64,000 nucleotides of DNA from an uncultured Saprospiraceae bacterium (GCA_938007965.1 CALLMH010000052.1:1-64000); one strand, 5' to 3'. Numbered from the stretch's first letter, positions 29,066 to 37,768 are shown. A program made the numbers and translations. The notes: generated by a model not told the origin, from the sequence alone.

Positions 29066-31015
29066 TTATCCAATACCTTTTTCTGCCATAATATCAGCAG
29101 TGCTGACTTTGGGAGTTTGTTCGTTTTCTTCGTCTTTCATTTCTACTACTCCGAGCTCTTCGTCTAATTCATCAATTTCGTATTTCAGATTATTGATGAT
29201 AAATTTTTGACGTTGCGGAGTATTTTTTCCCATGTAGTATCCTAGGATATCCTCGATACTTGTAGATTCTTGAAGTAATACTTGGTCTAGTCTGATATCT
29301 TCTCCAATAAATCCGCCAAATTCTGATGGCGATATTTCTCCTAATCCTTTGAAACGGGTTATCTCAGGTTTTCCTCTCAATGATGCAATCGCTTCTTGTT
29401 TCTCCTGATTATCGTAGCAGTAGTATGTTTTAGACTTATCTCTAACTCTAAATAATGGTGTGTTCAAAATGAATAAGTGCCCCTGACGTACGAGATCGGG
29501 AAAAAACTGTAAGAAAAATGTAAGTAATAATAATCTAATGTGCATACCATCAACATCAGCATCTGTAGCTATCACAACTCTGTTGTATCTTAAGTTGGAT
29601 ATACCGTCTTCTATATCTAGTGCATGCTGCAGGAGATTGAGTTCTTCATTTTGGTATACTATCTTCTTAGTCATGCCATAGCAGTTGAGTGGTTTTCCTC
29701 TTAAGCTAAATACTGCTTGCTTCTGGACATCTCTGGCTTTGGTAATAGATCCACTGGCAGAGTCTCCCTCTGTGATAAATATAGTAGTAGCCATCCTATG
29801 TTCTAGTGCTGTTTTTTTCTCTTTGTCAGTCAGGTGCTGTCTACAGTCTCTCAGTTTCTTGTTGTGGATATTCGCTTTCTTAGCTCTTTGATTGGCGAGT
29901 GTCTTGATGCCCGCTATTTCTTTTCTTTCTCTTTCTGATTGTTGGATACGCTTGAGGAGGGCTTCCGCTGAGTCTTTATTTTGATGAAGAAAGTTGTCTA
30001 GATTATTCTTTAAGAAGTCGAGGATGAAGGCCTTCACAGATGGGCCACTAGGTCCTACGGATAGAGATCCTAGTTTAGTCTTTGTTTGAGACTCGAATAC
30101 AGGTTCTTCTACTCTCACTGATATGGCTCCAATGATAGAAGCATGGATATCTTTACTGTCGAAATTCTTACCAAAGTGATTTCTGACCACTGATACGATT
30201 GCTTCTCTAAATGCTTGGAGGTGGGTTCCGCCTTGTGTTGTGTTTTGTCCATTTACAAACGAATAGTACTCTTCTCCATATTGCTGCCCGTGGGTAAGTG
30301 CTATCTCTATATCATCTCCAGAAAGATGAATGATAGGGTAGCGAAGGTGTTCTGGATTTGTCTTTTTTATAAGGAGATCAAGTAATCCATTCTTTGAGTA
30401 GATTGACTTATCATTGAAGTTGATCCTGAGACCAGCGTTGAGATACGCATAGTTCCACAATTGATTTTCGATGTAGTCAGATCTAAATTTATAATTTTTA
30501 AATATCGTATTATCGGGTTCGAACTCGACTAGAGTACCATCGTGATCACTAGCTTTGATGATTTTGGATTCTTGGTCGAGATTACCTCTTGTAAATTCTG
30601 CCAACTTCGTCTTCCCTTCTCTAAATGCTTGCACTTTAAAGTAAGATGAAAGTGCATTAACAGCTTTGGTACCTACTCCGTTTAATCCTACAGATTTTTT
30701 GAATGCTTTAGAGTCGTACTTTCCACCTGTATTCATTTTAGAAACACAATCTACTACTTTACCCAATGGTATGCCTCTCCCGAAATCTCTTATGGTTACG
30801 CGGCCATCTTCAATTTTCAATTCGATTTTTTTACCATGGCCCATGACATACTCATCGATACAGTTGTCTATTACTTCCTTGACCAAGATGTAGATTCCAT
30901 CATCTATATGTGATCCATCACCCAGCTTACCGATGTACATTCCAGGACGAAGCCTGATGTGCTCTTTCCAGTCGAGTGATTTGATATTATCTTCCGTATA
31001 TTTAATCTCTGCCAT
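29066..31015 (-). CDS. parE: DNA topoisomerase IV subunit B
   Basis: ParE is the ATPase subunit of topoisomerase IV, which decatenates daughter chromosomes. The 649 residues have the GHKL ATPase domain ([42 protein letters not shown]), the transducer, and the TOPRIM domain ([41 protein letters not shown]). The K-x-x-G sequence [14 protein letters not shown] is present. The short length without the GyrB insert, and start [25 protein letters not shown], point to ParE of Bacteroidota rather than GyrB. parC is not adjacent in this window, unlike the arrangement often found in relatives. A TATTTTTG box on the minus strand at 31058-31051 may be its -7 element. Confidence 0.93.
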   Translation of the reverse strand: MAEIKYTEDNIKSLDWKEHIRLRPGMYIGKLGDGSHIDDGIYILVKEVIDNCIDEYVMGHGKKIELKIEDGRVTIRDFGRGIPLGKVVDCVSKMNTGGKYDSKAFKKSVGLNGVGTKAVNALSSYFKVQAFREGKTKLAEFTRGNLDQESKIIKASDHDGTLVEFEPDNTIFKNYKFRSDYIENQLWNYAYLNAGLRINFNDKSIYSKNGLLDLLIKKTNPEHLRYPIIHLSGDDIEIALTHGQQYGEEYYSFVNGQNTTQGGTHLQAFREAIVSVVRNHFGKNFDSKDIHASIIGAISVRVEEPVFESQTKTKLGSLSVGPSGPSVKAFILDFLKNNLDNFLHQNKDSAEALLKRIQQSERERKEIAGIKTLANQRAKKANIHNKKLRDCRQHLTDKEKKTALEHRMATTIFITEGDSASGSITKARDVQKQAVFSLRGKPLNCYGMTKKIVYQNEELNLLQHALDIEDGISNLRYNRVVIATDADVDGMHIRLLLLTFFLQFFPDLVRQGHLFILNTPLFRVRDKSKTYYCYDNQEKQEAIASLRGKPEITRFKGLGEISPSEFGGFIGEDIRLDQVLLQESTSIEDILGYYMGKNTPQRQKFIINNLKYEIDELDEELGVVEMKDEENEQTPKVSTADIMAEKGIG

Positions 31016-31114
31016 TTTGCAATAGTTTTATAGCCATATTCATTAGCAAACAAAAATAACAAAACATATTACAATTTTTGATTATTTGATTGAAGAACAT
31101 TTTTCAACAACAAA

Positions 31115-31150
31115 AAAGAGCATCTACAATATTAATCGTAAATGCTCTTT
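31115..31150. terminator. Terminator downstream of the DUF1573 gene
   Basis: AAAGAGCAT (31115-31123) and ATGCTCTTT (31142-31150) form a perfect 9-bp stem with an 18-base loop and T/A tracts. It lies 58 bases after the DUF1573 stop codon on the minus strand, upstream of parE. Confidence 0.7.
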
Positions 31151-31207
31151 CTAAAATGACTCTGTCCCTAATCTAGATTGAATTGGTATTTTATCTTTTA
31201 TATAATC

Positions 31208-31609
31208 CTATCTCTTATTTGCTATGAGTTCGAAACTATAGTCTAACACGATGAGGTAAGGACTATTCGACTTTGGGTTAATATTCTTTAGATATATATC
31301 TACGTCTACAGTCTCAGAAGCTTCTTTTTCGGTACTATCAAAAATGACATCGATGACGCCCTTCTCTCCAACTTTGATTGGACCTCTAGTCCAGTCTAAC
31401 GTCGTACAATCACAGCCTGACACTATTTCTATTTCGATGGTTTCTGATCCCGTATTCTCAAATTTGTATTTAAATTCTCTCTTTTCACCTTTCGTTACTT
31501 TACCGAGTGTGATGTTCTCTTTGTCAAATTTTAATTCGACAGCCTTGGATTGAGCATTTAGACCTATAGAGCAAAAAAATATTGCGAATGTAAATATTAT
31601 ATATCTCAT
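31208..31609 (-). CDS. Exported DUF1573 protein
   Basis: The start is taken at 31609 because the Met there opens a good signal peptide ending at GLNAQ; an in-frame Met at 31645 adds 12 residues. The mature part is one DUF1573/HYDIN-like immunoglobulin domain of ~110 residues: NITLGKVTKGEKREFKYKFE, the typical SGCDCTTLDW, KVGEKGVIDVIF and ETVDVDIYL. Such domains are common in the Bacteroidota periplasm but their partner is unknown. It is the last chromosomal gene before array A, and is divergent from it. Confidence 0.85.
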   Translation of the reverse strand: MRYIIFTFAIFFCSIGLNAQSKAVELKFDKENITLGKVTKGEKREFKYKFENTGSETIEIEIVSGCDCTTLDWTRGPIKVGEKGVIDVIFDSTEKEASETVDVDIYLKNINPKSNSPYLIVLDYSFELIANKR

Positions 31610-31717
31610 AGTATTTATACGATTCTGAATTACAATAGTAACCACTTTCTTACATTTTTTATCTTACTGAGATGTTAATATAGATTTTTAGGTGATCGCT
31701 TTCGTCTTGTGTGGAGC

Positions 31718-31822
31718 CCACTAGATAGGTAAATGGATAAGATAGGGAAAGAAGATATGTAGTGGTGCTATAGCTGAAATATGTGGAATTTGTGTAGTTT
31801 TAGTTCCACATATACACAAGTT
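31718..31822 (+). repeat. Left boundary repeat LB-A, attI-like
   Basis: This ~100 bp element recurs at 36827-36925 with 34 consecutive identical bases (31776-31809 against 36879-36912) and scattered identity before them. It contains the 10-bp perfect inverted repeat ATATGTGGAA (31779-31788) / TTCCACATAT (31804-31813), and ends in AAGTTA, the point where the first cassette begins. Its place at the start of both arrays suggests an attI-like site. No integrase gene is next to it. Confidence 0.6.
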
Positions 31823-32328
31823 ACACACAAGCAAAAAGAAAAAAAATGCAGTCAAAAAGATGGCTGGTAAAAAATGAAAGTTCATCTTTCAATCGACAAA
31901 TAAAAAATGAATTGCTTAATTTTTAAGATTCGATTTTCATGGCGAGTAAATTGGAAAAAGGATTTTAAAATATGTCGCTGATAAAAAGTAAATTCATCTT
32001 CTAATCGACAAATAAAAAGCGAATTGCTTAATTTTTAAGATTCGATTTTCATGGCGAATAAATTGGAAAAAGTTCTTACAAACACTTCACAGAGAAAAAA
32101 GTAAATTCAGCTTTTAATCGACAAATAAAAAAGAGAATTTTAATTTTTAAGATTTAGTTTTCAAAGCGAGTAAATTGGAAAAAGAGTATTAAAATACTTC
32201 GGCTAATAAAAAAGAAACATTATCTTTCACTCAGCAAATTCGAAATAACTTAAAAATGAAGCCTGTGTGTAACAATGTGTATGCGTTCATTGCCAGCAAA
32301 AGCTGGCAACGCCGCATACACGGGGACG
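31821..32328 (+). mobile_element. Cassette A0, noncoding, with tandem repeats
   Basis: A ~508 base cassette. It starts (g)TTACACACAAGC and ends with attC-A0, whose R'' element GCCTGTGTGTAAC (32261-32273) is complementary to the start with a single mismatch at position 11. It holds no gene longer than about 30 codons. Its body is almost wholly three and a half copies of a ~113 bp tandem repeat. Confidence 0.7.
31880..32245 (+). repeat. Tandem repeat, period about 113 bp, ~3.5 copies
   Basis: Copies start with AATCGACAAATAAAAA at 31891, 32003 and 32116, with a partial degenerate fourth near 32230. Each contains GAATTGCTTAATTTTTAAG (with the small palindrome CTTAATTTTTAAG) and GAGTAAATTGGAAAAAG. 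Copies 1 and 2 are the most alike; copy 3 has drifted. Confidence 0.85.
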
Positions 32329-32334
32329 TTACCT
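32261..32334 (+). repeat. attC-like site A0
   Basis: R'' GCCTGTGTGTAAC, then a long hairpin: GTGTATGCG (32277-32285) with CGCATACAC (32313-32321), and inside it TTGCCAGC (32290-32297) with GCTGGCAA (32302-32309). It ends in ...CGTTACC, where R' GTTACCT starts the next cassette. The AACAA...CGTT frame is shared by the other sites here. Confidence 0.75.
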
Positions 32335-33121
32335 GTCATAAAAAGAAACATTGAACAAACTTAGAGACATATTAATTGTATTTGGAATCGCAATCTCAAT
32401 TTGGGGTTGTAATAATAGATCAATGGAACCACTACAAAAAAATGTAATTGATGCTGGCCCTTATCAAGTAACAACTCCATCAAATTTCAAATTAGTACAA
32501 GAAAAAGGAATTGATTCTTATGTCGGGAAAATAACCAATGGAAAAATAGAATTTAGATTTGATTACGGTTGGTACTCCAATAGAGGCCCATTAACCTACT
32601 ATGATTACGCTGATAAATATCTATTTAAATTACATAAGGACGAAATTGTAGCAACTTGTAATTTGAACGATAGTTTATACCAAGTAATAAGAGCTAATCC
32701 GATAATATTAGAAGCTAAAAAGAACTCAAAATTTCCTAAAGAATCAGATAAGGAAATATCAACAACTATAAGCTTAGGAACTGGAACTTGTACAATTCAT
32801 ACATTCAATATGATTGGAGATATATCTGAGAATTACGATAATTACACTATAATTGAATCGACAAATTTAGACTTGAGGAGAAAACAATATCAGTCAAAGA
32901 AAGGCAAAGGCAAAAAAGCTGGTGTTTACATTGAGAACCTTGAGGAAAAAAGAGACGGTAAATACGGTCACAACAAACTTAGTTTTACTACGAGTAATTT
33001 TAAAGAAAGCAATCATGAATTAATCTCGGAAATATTAAAAACTGTGAAATTGAATACGACAGGTAACAAGTGACATGACGATCATGCTTCCTTCGTCAGC
33101 ACGCCGCATGTCACAGAACCG
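32329..33121 (+). mobile_element. Cassette A1 with lipoprotein gene
   Basis: Begins (g)TTACCTGTC (32328-32337); its own 3' R'' GACAGGTAAC (33058-33067) is the exact reverse complement. It holds a single gene in the cassette direction, starting 22 bases after the junction and ending inside the attC site. Confidence 0.75.
32351..33073 (+). CDS. Cassette-borne putative lipoprotein, function unknown
   Basis: A 240-residue protein read from a TTG at 32351; no in-frame ATG gives a complete signal. The N-terminus is a lipoprotein-type signal with a lipobox-like SIWGC (Cys about residue 20). The rest is mixed alpha/beta with no domain I recognise; a Lys-rich loop (KGKGKKAG) lies near residue 190. 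Its stop codon TGA falls in the left arm of attC-A1, as seen for the second gene of cassette B1. AT content is higher than in the neighbouring chromosomal genes. The place in a cassette is supported by the matching ends; the function is open. Confidence 0.75.
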   Translation: MNKLRDILIVFGIAISIWGCNNRSMEPLQKNVIDAGPYQVTTPSNFKLVQEKGIDSYVGKITNGKIEFRFDYGWYSNRGPLTYYDYADKYLFKLHKDEIVATCNLNDSLYQVIRANPIILEAKKNSKFPKESDKEISTTISLGTGTCTIHTFNMIGDISENYDNYTIIESTNLDLRRKQYQSKKGKGKKAGVYIENLEEKRDGKYGHNKLSFTTSNFKESNHELISEILKTVKLNTTGNK

Positions 33122-33127
33122 TTGAAC
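33058..33127 (+). repeat. attC-like site A1
   Basis: R'' GACAGGTAAC, left arm GTGACATGACGATCATGC (33070-33087), loop TTCCTTCGTCA, right arm GCACGCCGCATGTCAC (33099-33114), then AGAACC and R' GTTGAAC. Arms pair with a bulged A and a short mismatched stretch. The loop sequence TCCTTCGTCA is identical to that of site B2. Confidence 0.75.
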
Positions 33128-33196
33128 ATCCCCAATCCATATTTTCAACCATAAGTCTCAGTAAATCAATGTAATATCCACCTATAGATCTACCTT

Positions 33197-33227
33197 AGTA
33201 GTATTAAATAATCAAAAAAATACTACT
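33197..33227. promoter_or_regulatory. Inverted repeat abutting the 33228 frame
   Basis: AGTAGTATT (33197-33205) and AATACTACT (33219-33227) are perfect 9-bp arms with a 13-base loop, ending directly before an ATG. It could be an operator or a remnant recombination site. Confidence 0.4.
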
Positions 33228-33341
33228 ATGAAAACCGATCAAGTCCTAGTAGAAAATGAAGTCCATGAGTACAGAAAGCACCTGATATTGAAGGAATTTT
33301 CATCCCTCTACACTCGACATGTATTGTCGTACATTAATTAA
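33228..33341 (+). pseudogene. Possible integrase remnant (N-terminal core-binding segment)
   Basis: A 37-codon frame, MKTDQV...EVHEYRKHLILKEFSSLYTRHVLSYIN, then a stop. The pattern EYRKHLILKEFSSLYT followed by a spaced Tyr is like the first helices of tyrosine recombinases (a hydrophobic helix, then a conserved Ser/Thr pair and Tyr). The rest of a recombinase is missing, and nothing in the following 450 bases restores it. If correct it would be what is left of an integron integrase. Short length makes chance similarity quite possible. Confidence 0.3.
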
Positions 33342-33563
33342 AATCGAAATCTCCTTATCAGTTAATAACTAAGACTAGAATACCTGTATCCTGTTTCATC
33401 ATAACCATGGCTAAATCAATATCGGTCATCAGTAAATGATGGTATCAAAAGTCAAATATGCTCTAGGATGATAGTAGCTGAGTCAAAATTCCTACTTATA
33501 TTAGTGTCAAATTATGGAGTTAATTAAATCACATTCCCTTTAAAATCAAAAGCTAGCAATGAG

Positions 33564-33647
33564 CAACTAAAATACACTCACAGTCTAATAGACATCGTAG
33601 CATCGAATTGGCTTTTGTGGTAGACTATGGTTGTATTCCTTTGAGTT
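33564..33647 (+). repeat. Right boundary repeat RB-A
   Basis: An ~80 bp direct repeat with RB-B at 42735-42813. Shared segments include AATAGACATCGTAGCAT and TTGGCTTTTGTGGTAGAC, then TTTGAGTT; copy A has five extra bases (CGAAT). It follows the array by ~440 bases here but directly follows the last attC in array B. Confidence 0.75.
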
Positions 33648-33710
33648 GGCAGTAAGTTGACTCATCACCATAATATAAAGTTGCAGATTAGGGATTAATA
33701 TAGAATTTAC

Positions 33711-33718
33711 TACTTTTG
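33711..33718 (+). promoter_or_regulatory. -7 box of the sugar transporter gene
   Basis: TACTTTTG fits the TAnnTTTG consensus and lies 76 bases before the start codon at 33795. A -33 TTG at the right distance is not clear. Confidence 0.4.
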
Positions 33719-33794
33719 AATCATATAATCGCAGAAGAAAATACGTTGCCCTCCACATGGAAGTATAACCCGTAAGTGATAAAAGAACCATAAA

Positions 33795-35123
33795 ATGAAA
33801 AAAAATATTAGATATTGGGTAATTACGGTTGCTCTAGCAGGTTTCTTATTTGGATTTGATACTATAGTCATATCAGGTGCTGATCAATCTCTACAGAAGC
33901 TATGGAACACTAGCGAGTGGTTTCACGGGACATTTATAATGTCAATGGCACTTTGGGGTACTGTGATCGGGGCACTGTTCGGAGGATTGCCTTGCGATAA
34001 GTTCGGGCGTAAAAAAACTTTGTTTTGGATTGGTATTCTTTACCTGACTTCTGCTTTAGGATCGGGTCTTGCTACCAATCCCTATGTATTTTCATTTTTT
34101 AGATTTATTGGAGGTCTAGGTGTTGGAGCTTCTTCTATTGCCGCCCCAATCTACATCTCAGAAATAGCACCGGCGAATGATAGAGGAAGACTCGTTGCTA
34201 CTTATCAATTTAATATCGTCTTCGGGATATTTATAGCTTTCTTTTCCAATTATCTGATCGGTCAATTGATAGAAACTAATTCTTGGCGATGGATGCTTGC
34301 TATTGAAGCATTACCCGCAGCCATCTATAGTGTATTGATACTCGGTGTTCCTAATAGCCCACGATGGTTATTACACTCAGGACGAGATGAGTCTAAAGCC
34401 AGAGCGCTCATCGGCGAATTAAACCCAGGCATTGATATAAACGAACAAGTCGCAGCGATCAAAGCATCTATGTCTAAAACGAAAAAGAAGTTCTTTACAT
34501 CCAAATACAAAAAACCAATCTTACTTGCATTTTTCTTGGCATTCTTCAATCAGGTATCTGGAATAAATTTCGTACTCTACTATGCGCCACGGATTTTTGA
34601 AGCTGCTGGAATAGACCAAAGCAATACACTTATAGCCTCTATTCCTATAGGGGCAGTAAATTTGATCTTCACATTAATAGGGATGTACCTTATAGATAAG
34701 ATGGGAAGACGTAGTCTGATGATTATTGGTTCCATTGGTTATTTGATCACTCTACTTGGAGTTGCTTGGTCATTCTACAGTGGAGCAGAGGGAATTATGG
34801 TAGTGTTCTTCGTAAGTGCATTTGTAGGTGCACATGCTGTAGGCCAAGGTGCAGTAATATGGGTATTTATTTCTGAAATATTTCCTAATTCAGTCAGAGC
34901 AAATGGAATGTCTTGGGGGAGTGGCACACATTGGGTATTTGCAGCGATTATCACAATGATTACCCCATCCGTACTGGCTGCATTTTCTCCAGTAAGTATA
35001 TTTTTATTTTTTTCATTCATGATGTTTTTGCAGTTACTGTGGGTATTGATTTTGATGCCAGAGACAAAAGGCAAAAAACTAGAAGAATTAGAAGAAGAAT
35101 TTACTAAGTCAATTATAGATTAA
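33795..35123 (+). CDS. MFS sugar porter family transporter
   Basis: A 442-residue inner-membrane protein with 12 predicted helices. Sugar porter marks are FLFGFDTIVISGA in helix 1, DKFGRKKTLF after helix 2, the R-G-R signature after helix 4 (ISEIAPANDRGRLVATYQ), NQVSGINFVLYYAPRIFEAAG in the second half, and PETKGKKLEELEEEF at the C-terminus. It forms an operon with the GH32 gene four bases downstream, so fructose or a fructo-oligosaccharide is the probable substrate, imported by proton symport. The pair lies between the two cassette arrays but is not flanked by attC sites. Confidence 0.93.
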   Translation: MKKNIRYWVITVALAGFLFGFDTIVISGADQSLQKLWNTSEWFHGTFIMSMALWGTVIGALFGGLPCDKFGRKKTLFWIGILYLTSALGSGLATNPYVFSFFRFIGGLGVGASSIAAPIYISEIAPANDRGRLVATYQFNIVFGIFIAFFSNYLIGQLIETNSWRWMLAIEALPAAIYSVLILGVPNSPRWLLHSGRDESKARALIGELNPGIDINEQVAAIKASMSKTKKKFFTSKYKKPILLAFFLAFFNQVSGINFVLYYAPRIFEAAGIDQSNTLIASIPIGAVNLIFTLIGMYLIDKMGRRSLMIIGSIGYLITLLGVAWSFYSGAEGIMVVFFVSAFVGAHAVGQGAVIWVFISEIFPNSVRANGMSWGSGTHWVFAAIITMITPSVLAAFSPVSIFLFFSFMMFLQLLWVLILMPETKGKKLEELEEEFTKSIID

Positions 35124-35127
35124 TCTT

Positions 35128-36699
35128 ATGAAATTATTTAAAATATTTCCGATCACGTTTGCAATAATTATTGTTTTTGCAGGATGTTTATCTACCAAAG
35201 AAGAGCCAGTTTCATCTTCTCTAGAATATCAGGATAAGCATCGCCCACAGTTTCATTTTACACCACAGGCAAATTGGATGAATGATCCCAATGGTATGTT
35301 TTATTTTAAAGGGAAATACCATTTGTTTTACCAATACTTCCCAGATAGTACTGTGTGGGGTCCGATGCATTGGGGCCATGCAGAGTCATCAGATTTGGTT
35401 CATTGGCAGCATCTTCCAATTGCATTGTATCCCGATTCTTTAGGTTGCATTTTTTCTGGCGGTGCTGTTGTTGATAATAACAACACCTCGGGTCTAGGAA
35501 GCGAAAAGAATCCTCCGATCATTGCTACATTTACACATCATGACTTTGTAGGAGAGAAGGCCAAAACGAATGATTTTCAAAAGCAAAGTTTGGCCTACAG
35601 TCTAAACGGTGGCTATGATTGGAAGAAATATGATGGTAATCCAGTAATTCCTAATGTAGAAAAAATAAAAGATTTCAGAGATCCGAAAGTTGTGTGGCAT
35701 GAAGAATCTAAAAATTGGATATTGTCCCTAGCGGCTTATGATAAGGTCAAGTTCTATTCTTCTCAGAATCTAATTGACTGGACATTTATTTCAGATTTTG
35801 GAATTGAAGGAGATAATCGTTTGTGGGAGTGTCCAGATTTATTTCCTATCCAAGTAGAGGGAAGTAATGAAGTGAAATGGGTATTAATAGTGAGTATTCA
35901 AAAAGAAGCTCCAAATGGAGGGACAGCTTCTTCTTATTTTATAGGTGACTTCGATGGTAAGAACTTTATAAGCGATGCAGATAATCAAAAGTGGCTAGAC
36001 TGGGGGACAGATAATTATGCTTTCGTTACATGGAACAATCTGCCAGAAAAACACAGGCAGGTTAAGGGAATTGGCTGGATGTCTAATTGGCAATATGCTC
36101 AAACTGTTCCTACCGAAAAATGGCGGAGTGCCATGACTCTACCGAGAGAACTTAGATTATCTCAGTCCTCAGAAGGGTACCTTCTCAAAAGTCTACCTGT
36201 AAAGGAACTTCAATTTCTAAGAAAAGACTCTGCCACGATAAGTAACTTAGAAATCTCGGACGAAAAAATTATAAAAGAAATTCAAAATCCTTCGCAAGCG
36301 GAGATGGTTGTAGATCTAAATTTGGCCAAAACTGATTCTGATGCGTTTGGATTTAAAATTTATAATGATCTGGGAGAAAAGCTTGTCATTGAATTCAATA
36401 AGTCCACGAATCAGATGTCTGTGGATAGAACTCAATCCAATGTGACTAAATTTTCAGATGTTTTTTATGAAGATGTACACACAGTACCGATCGATCTTTC
36501 ACAGGAGGAATTAAAATTGCATATTTTTATTGATGTAGCGTCTATCGAGATATTTATAAATGATGGGGAAGCGAGTTATACAGGAATATTTTTTCCATCT
36601 AAAGATTTCGAAACTATAGCTCTATTTTCTAAAAATGGAGAATTTAATATTTCAAATTCTAAATTTTACTCTTTAAATAGCATTTGGAATACGGAGTAG
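35128..36699 (+). CDS. GH32 lipoprotein (fructan hydrolase: levanase/inulinase/invertase type)
   Basis: A 523-residue glycoside hydrolase with a lipoprotein signal (FAGC near residue 21), so it is anchored in a membrane outside the cytoplasm. The five-bladed propeller has all GH32 motifs: NWMNDPNG (nucleophile Asp), the FSGGAV segment, FRDPKVVW (RDP transition-state Asp) and WECPDLFPI (acid/base Glu). The C-terminal beta sandwich follows (about residues 375-523). Exo- or endo-action and the precise fructan cannot be read. It is co-transcribed with the MFS transporter, which would import the released sugar. Confidence 0.94.
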   Translation: MKLFKIFPITFAIIIVFAGCLSTKEEPVSSSLEYQDKHRPQFHFTPQANWMNDPNGMFYFKGKYHLFYQYFPDSTVWGPMHWGHAESSDLVHWQHLPIALYPDSLGCIFSGGAVVDNNNTSGLGSEKNPPIIATFTHHDFVGEKAKTNDFQKQSLAYSLNGGYDWKKYDGNPVIPNVEKIKDFRDPKVVWHEESKNWILSLAAYDKVKFYSSQNLIDWTFISDFGIEGDNRLWECPDLFPIQVEGSNEVKWVLIVSIQKEAPNGGTASSYFIGDFDGKNFISDADNQKWLDWGTDNYAFVTWNNLPEKHRQVKGIGWMSNWQYAQTVPTEKWRSAMTLPRELRLSQSSEGYLLKSLPVKELQFLRKDSATISNLEISDEKIIKEIQNPSQAEMVVDLNLAKTDSDAFGFKIYNDLGEKLVIEFNKSTNQMSVDRTQSNVTKFSDVFYEDVHTVPIDLSQEELKLHIFIDVASIEIFINDGEASYTGIFFPSKDFETIALFSKNGEFNISNSKFYSLNSIWNTE

Positions 36700-36727
36700 G
36701 AAATGCTTTGAAAGAAATTTTAAGTTT

Positions 36728-36800
36728 GGGGTATCCGAAATACAGGATATCCTTTTATTCACGAGCCTATGACAGCTTTACTTCTGAAAAAGGTTACCCT
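36728..36800. repeat. Intergenic repeat R1
   Basis: GGGGTATCCGAAATACAGG, ATATCCTTTTAT, CCTATGACAGC and TTTACTTCTGAAAAAGG. Best match is 18568-18635. It lies directly before LB-B. Confidence 0.65.
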
Positions 36801-36826
36801 TTTATTGATGATTTAATTTCTGGTGT

Positions 36827-36925
36827 CCACTTGGTAGGTATAGGGGTAAGATGGAGATGGTGGAGTATCGCTATATCAGAAATATGTGGAATTTGTGTAG
36901 TTTTAGTTCCACTTATTTATAAGTT
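36827..36925 (+). repeat. Left boundary repeat LB-B, attI-like
   Basis: Second copy of the LB element (see 31718), with 34 identical bases at 36879-36912. The inverted repeat ATATGTGGAA/TTCCACTTAT keeps 9 of 10 pairs. It ends in AAGTTA, and cassette B1 starts there. Confidence 0.6.
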
Positions 36926-36979
36926 AGTGATAATTAAACGGTTAAAATCGGCGGTATTGTCAAAACTTATAAATTTTTA

Positions 36980-37726
36980 ATGATGAAGAATTTACTTTTA
37001 TTATTTGTTTTACTCTGTTCCTTTCAAGTTTCTAGTATTGCTCAAATTTCAATAGAATTTGAAAAGGATAATTGTTGTGTTTCAATGAAAGTCAATATTC
37101 CTCCTGGCAGAGATTTTCGAATAGAAATGGCAGACGGTACATTTTTCTATGGGGATCATGATAATAATGTGTTTGAACATTGCTATACAGAAGCAGGAAC
37201 CTATTTTGTAAAGGCTGAGGTTATAGATGAAAATGGTAATCCCATTGGGAACGGTGCAGGTTTTATCATTACTATTACTGAAGAAGATATAGAAAAGTGC
37301 GAATTTGATTGTATTTCATATTTATGTTGGGAAGACTTTATTGGGTACTTTAAGTGTGCCACATCAATTACAATAGAATTGTCAGATGGATCACTACAAA
37401 CTCTACCATTTCAGGCTGCACAAAGTGGTGATGCTTTCTGTGATTGGGACCAGTTCCCAGTTTATCCACTACCCGCTTCAGTTCCCGTACCTGGTGGATT
37501 CTGCGAGATTTCAACAGCTATAATAAATGCTCTAAACAATGCAGGTTTTGCATTTGAATTCGCTGAATCAAATACCGACATTACTACGTGTCAAAAAGCT
37601 GGACTTGGTGAAACTCCAGGATTCTTTATCACTTCATCGCAATTTACAGTTGTAAATATAGGTGGAGATGATTGCAATGGTGGAAATCCAGCTGTTGCTG
37701 AATTTGAAGATCCTGAGTGTAATTAA
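36980..37726 (+). CDS. Cassette-borne secreted protein, function unknown
   Basis: A 248-residue exported protein with a signal peptide ending near SSIAQ; the start could be either of two adjacent Met codons. The first ~85 residues resemble a PKD/Ig-like beta sandwich (HCYTEAGTYFVKAEVIDENGN). The rest is Cys-rich (KCEFDCISYLCWEDF, AFCDWDQF, GGFCEIS, TTCQKAG), implying disulfides outside the cytoplasm. There is no clear T9SS C-terminal domain. It starts 56 bases after the cassette junction and is followed by an 11-bp hairpin, then a LRR gene in the same cassette. I cannot name a function. Confidence 0.75.
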   Translation: MMKNLLLLFVLLCSFQVSSIAQISIEFEKDNCCVSMKVNIPPGRDFRIEMADGTFFYGDHDNNVFEHCYTEAGTYFVKAEVIDENGNPIGNGAGFIITITEEDIEKCEFDCISYLCWEDFIGYFKCATSITIELSDGSLQTLPFQAAQSGDAFCDWDQFPVYPLPASVPVPGGFCEISTAIINALNNAGFAFEFAESNTDITTCQKAGLGETPGFFITSSQFTVVNIGGDDCNGGNPAVAEFEDPECN

Positions 37727-37736
37727 TTAATAATTC

Positions 37737-37768
37737 TTCTAGGTGGATATATTAGCGTCCACCTAGAA
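37737..37768. terminator. Hairpin between the two genes of cassette B1
   Basis: TTCTAGGTGGA (37737-37747) and TCCACCTAGAA (37758-37768) form a perfect 11-bp stem with a 10-base loop. There is no T-run after it, so it may be a partial terminator or an mRNA-stabilising structure. Confidence 0.55.

Larger units (their letters stand above)
33117..33794. other. Decayed end of array A
   Basis: This 678-base stretch follows attC-A1. It holds a short frame with recombinase-like sequence (33228-33341), an inverted repeat just before it, and right boundary repeat RB-A (33564-33647). No intact gene lies here. TACTTTTG at 33711-33718 may be the -7 box of the sugar transporter gene. Confidence 0.5.

Noticed and set aside
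31880..32245. Tandem repeat considered as a CRISPR array
   Set aside because: The repeat unit is ~113 bp with no short conserved repeat separated by variable spacers, and no cas genes are present.
32261..32334. Read as a simple intrinsic terminator
   Set aside because: The hairpin has no T-run and its flanks match the cassette ends, which fits attC better.
33585..33791. 68-codon minus-strand frame near RB-A
   Set aside because: It overlaps the repeat and the transporter promoter region and has no recognisable features.
36684..36980. 98-codon frame overlapping the end of the GH32 gene
   Set aside because: It runs through the R1 repeat and LB-B and has no homology-like features; the coding appearance comes from repeat sequence.
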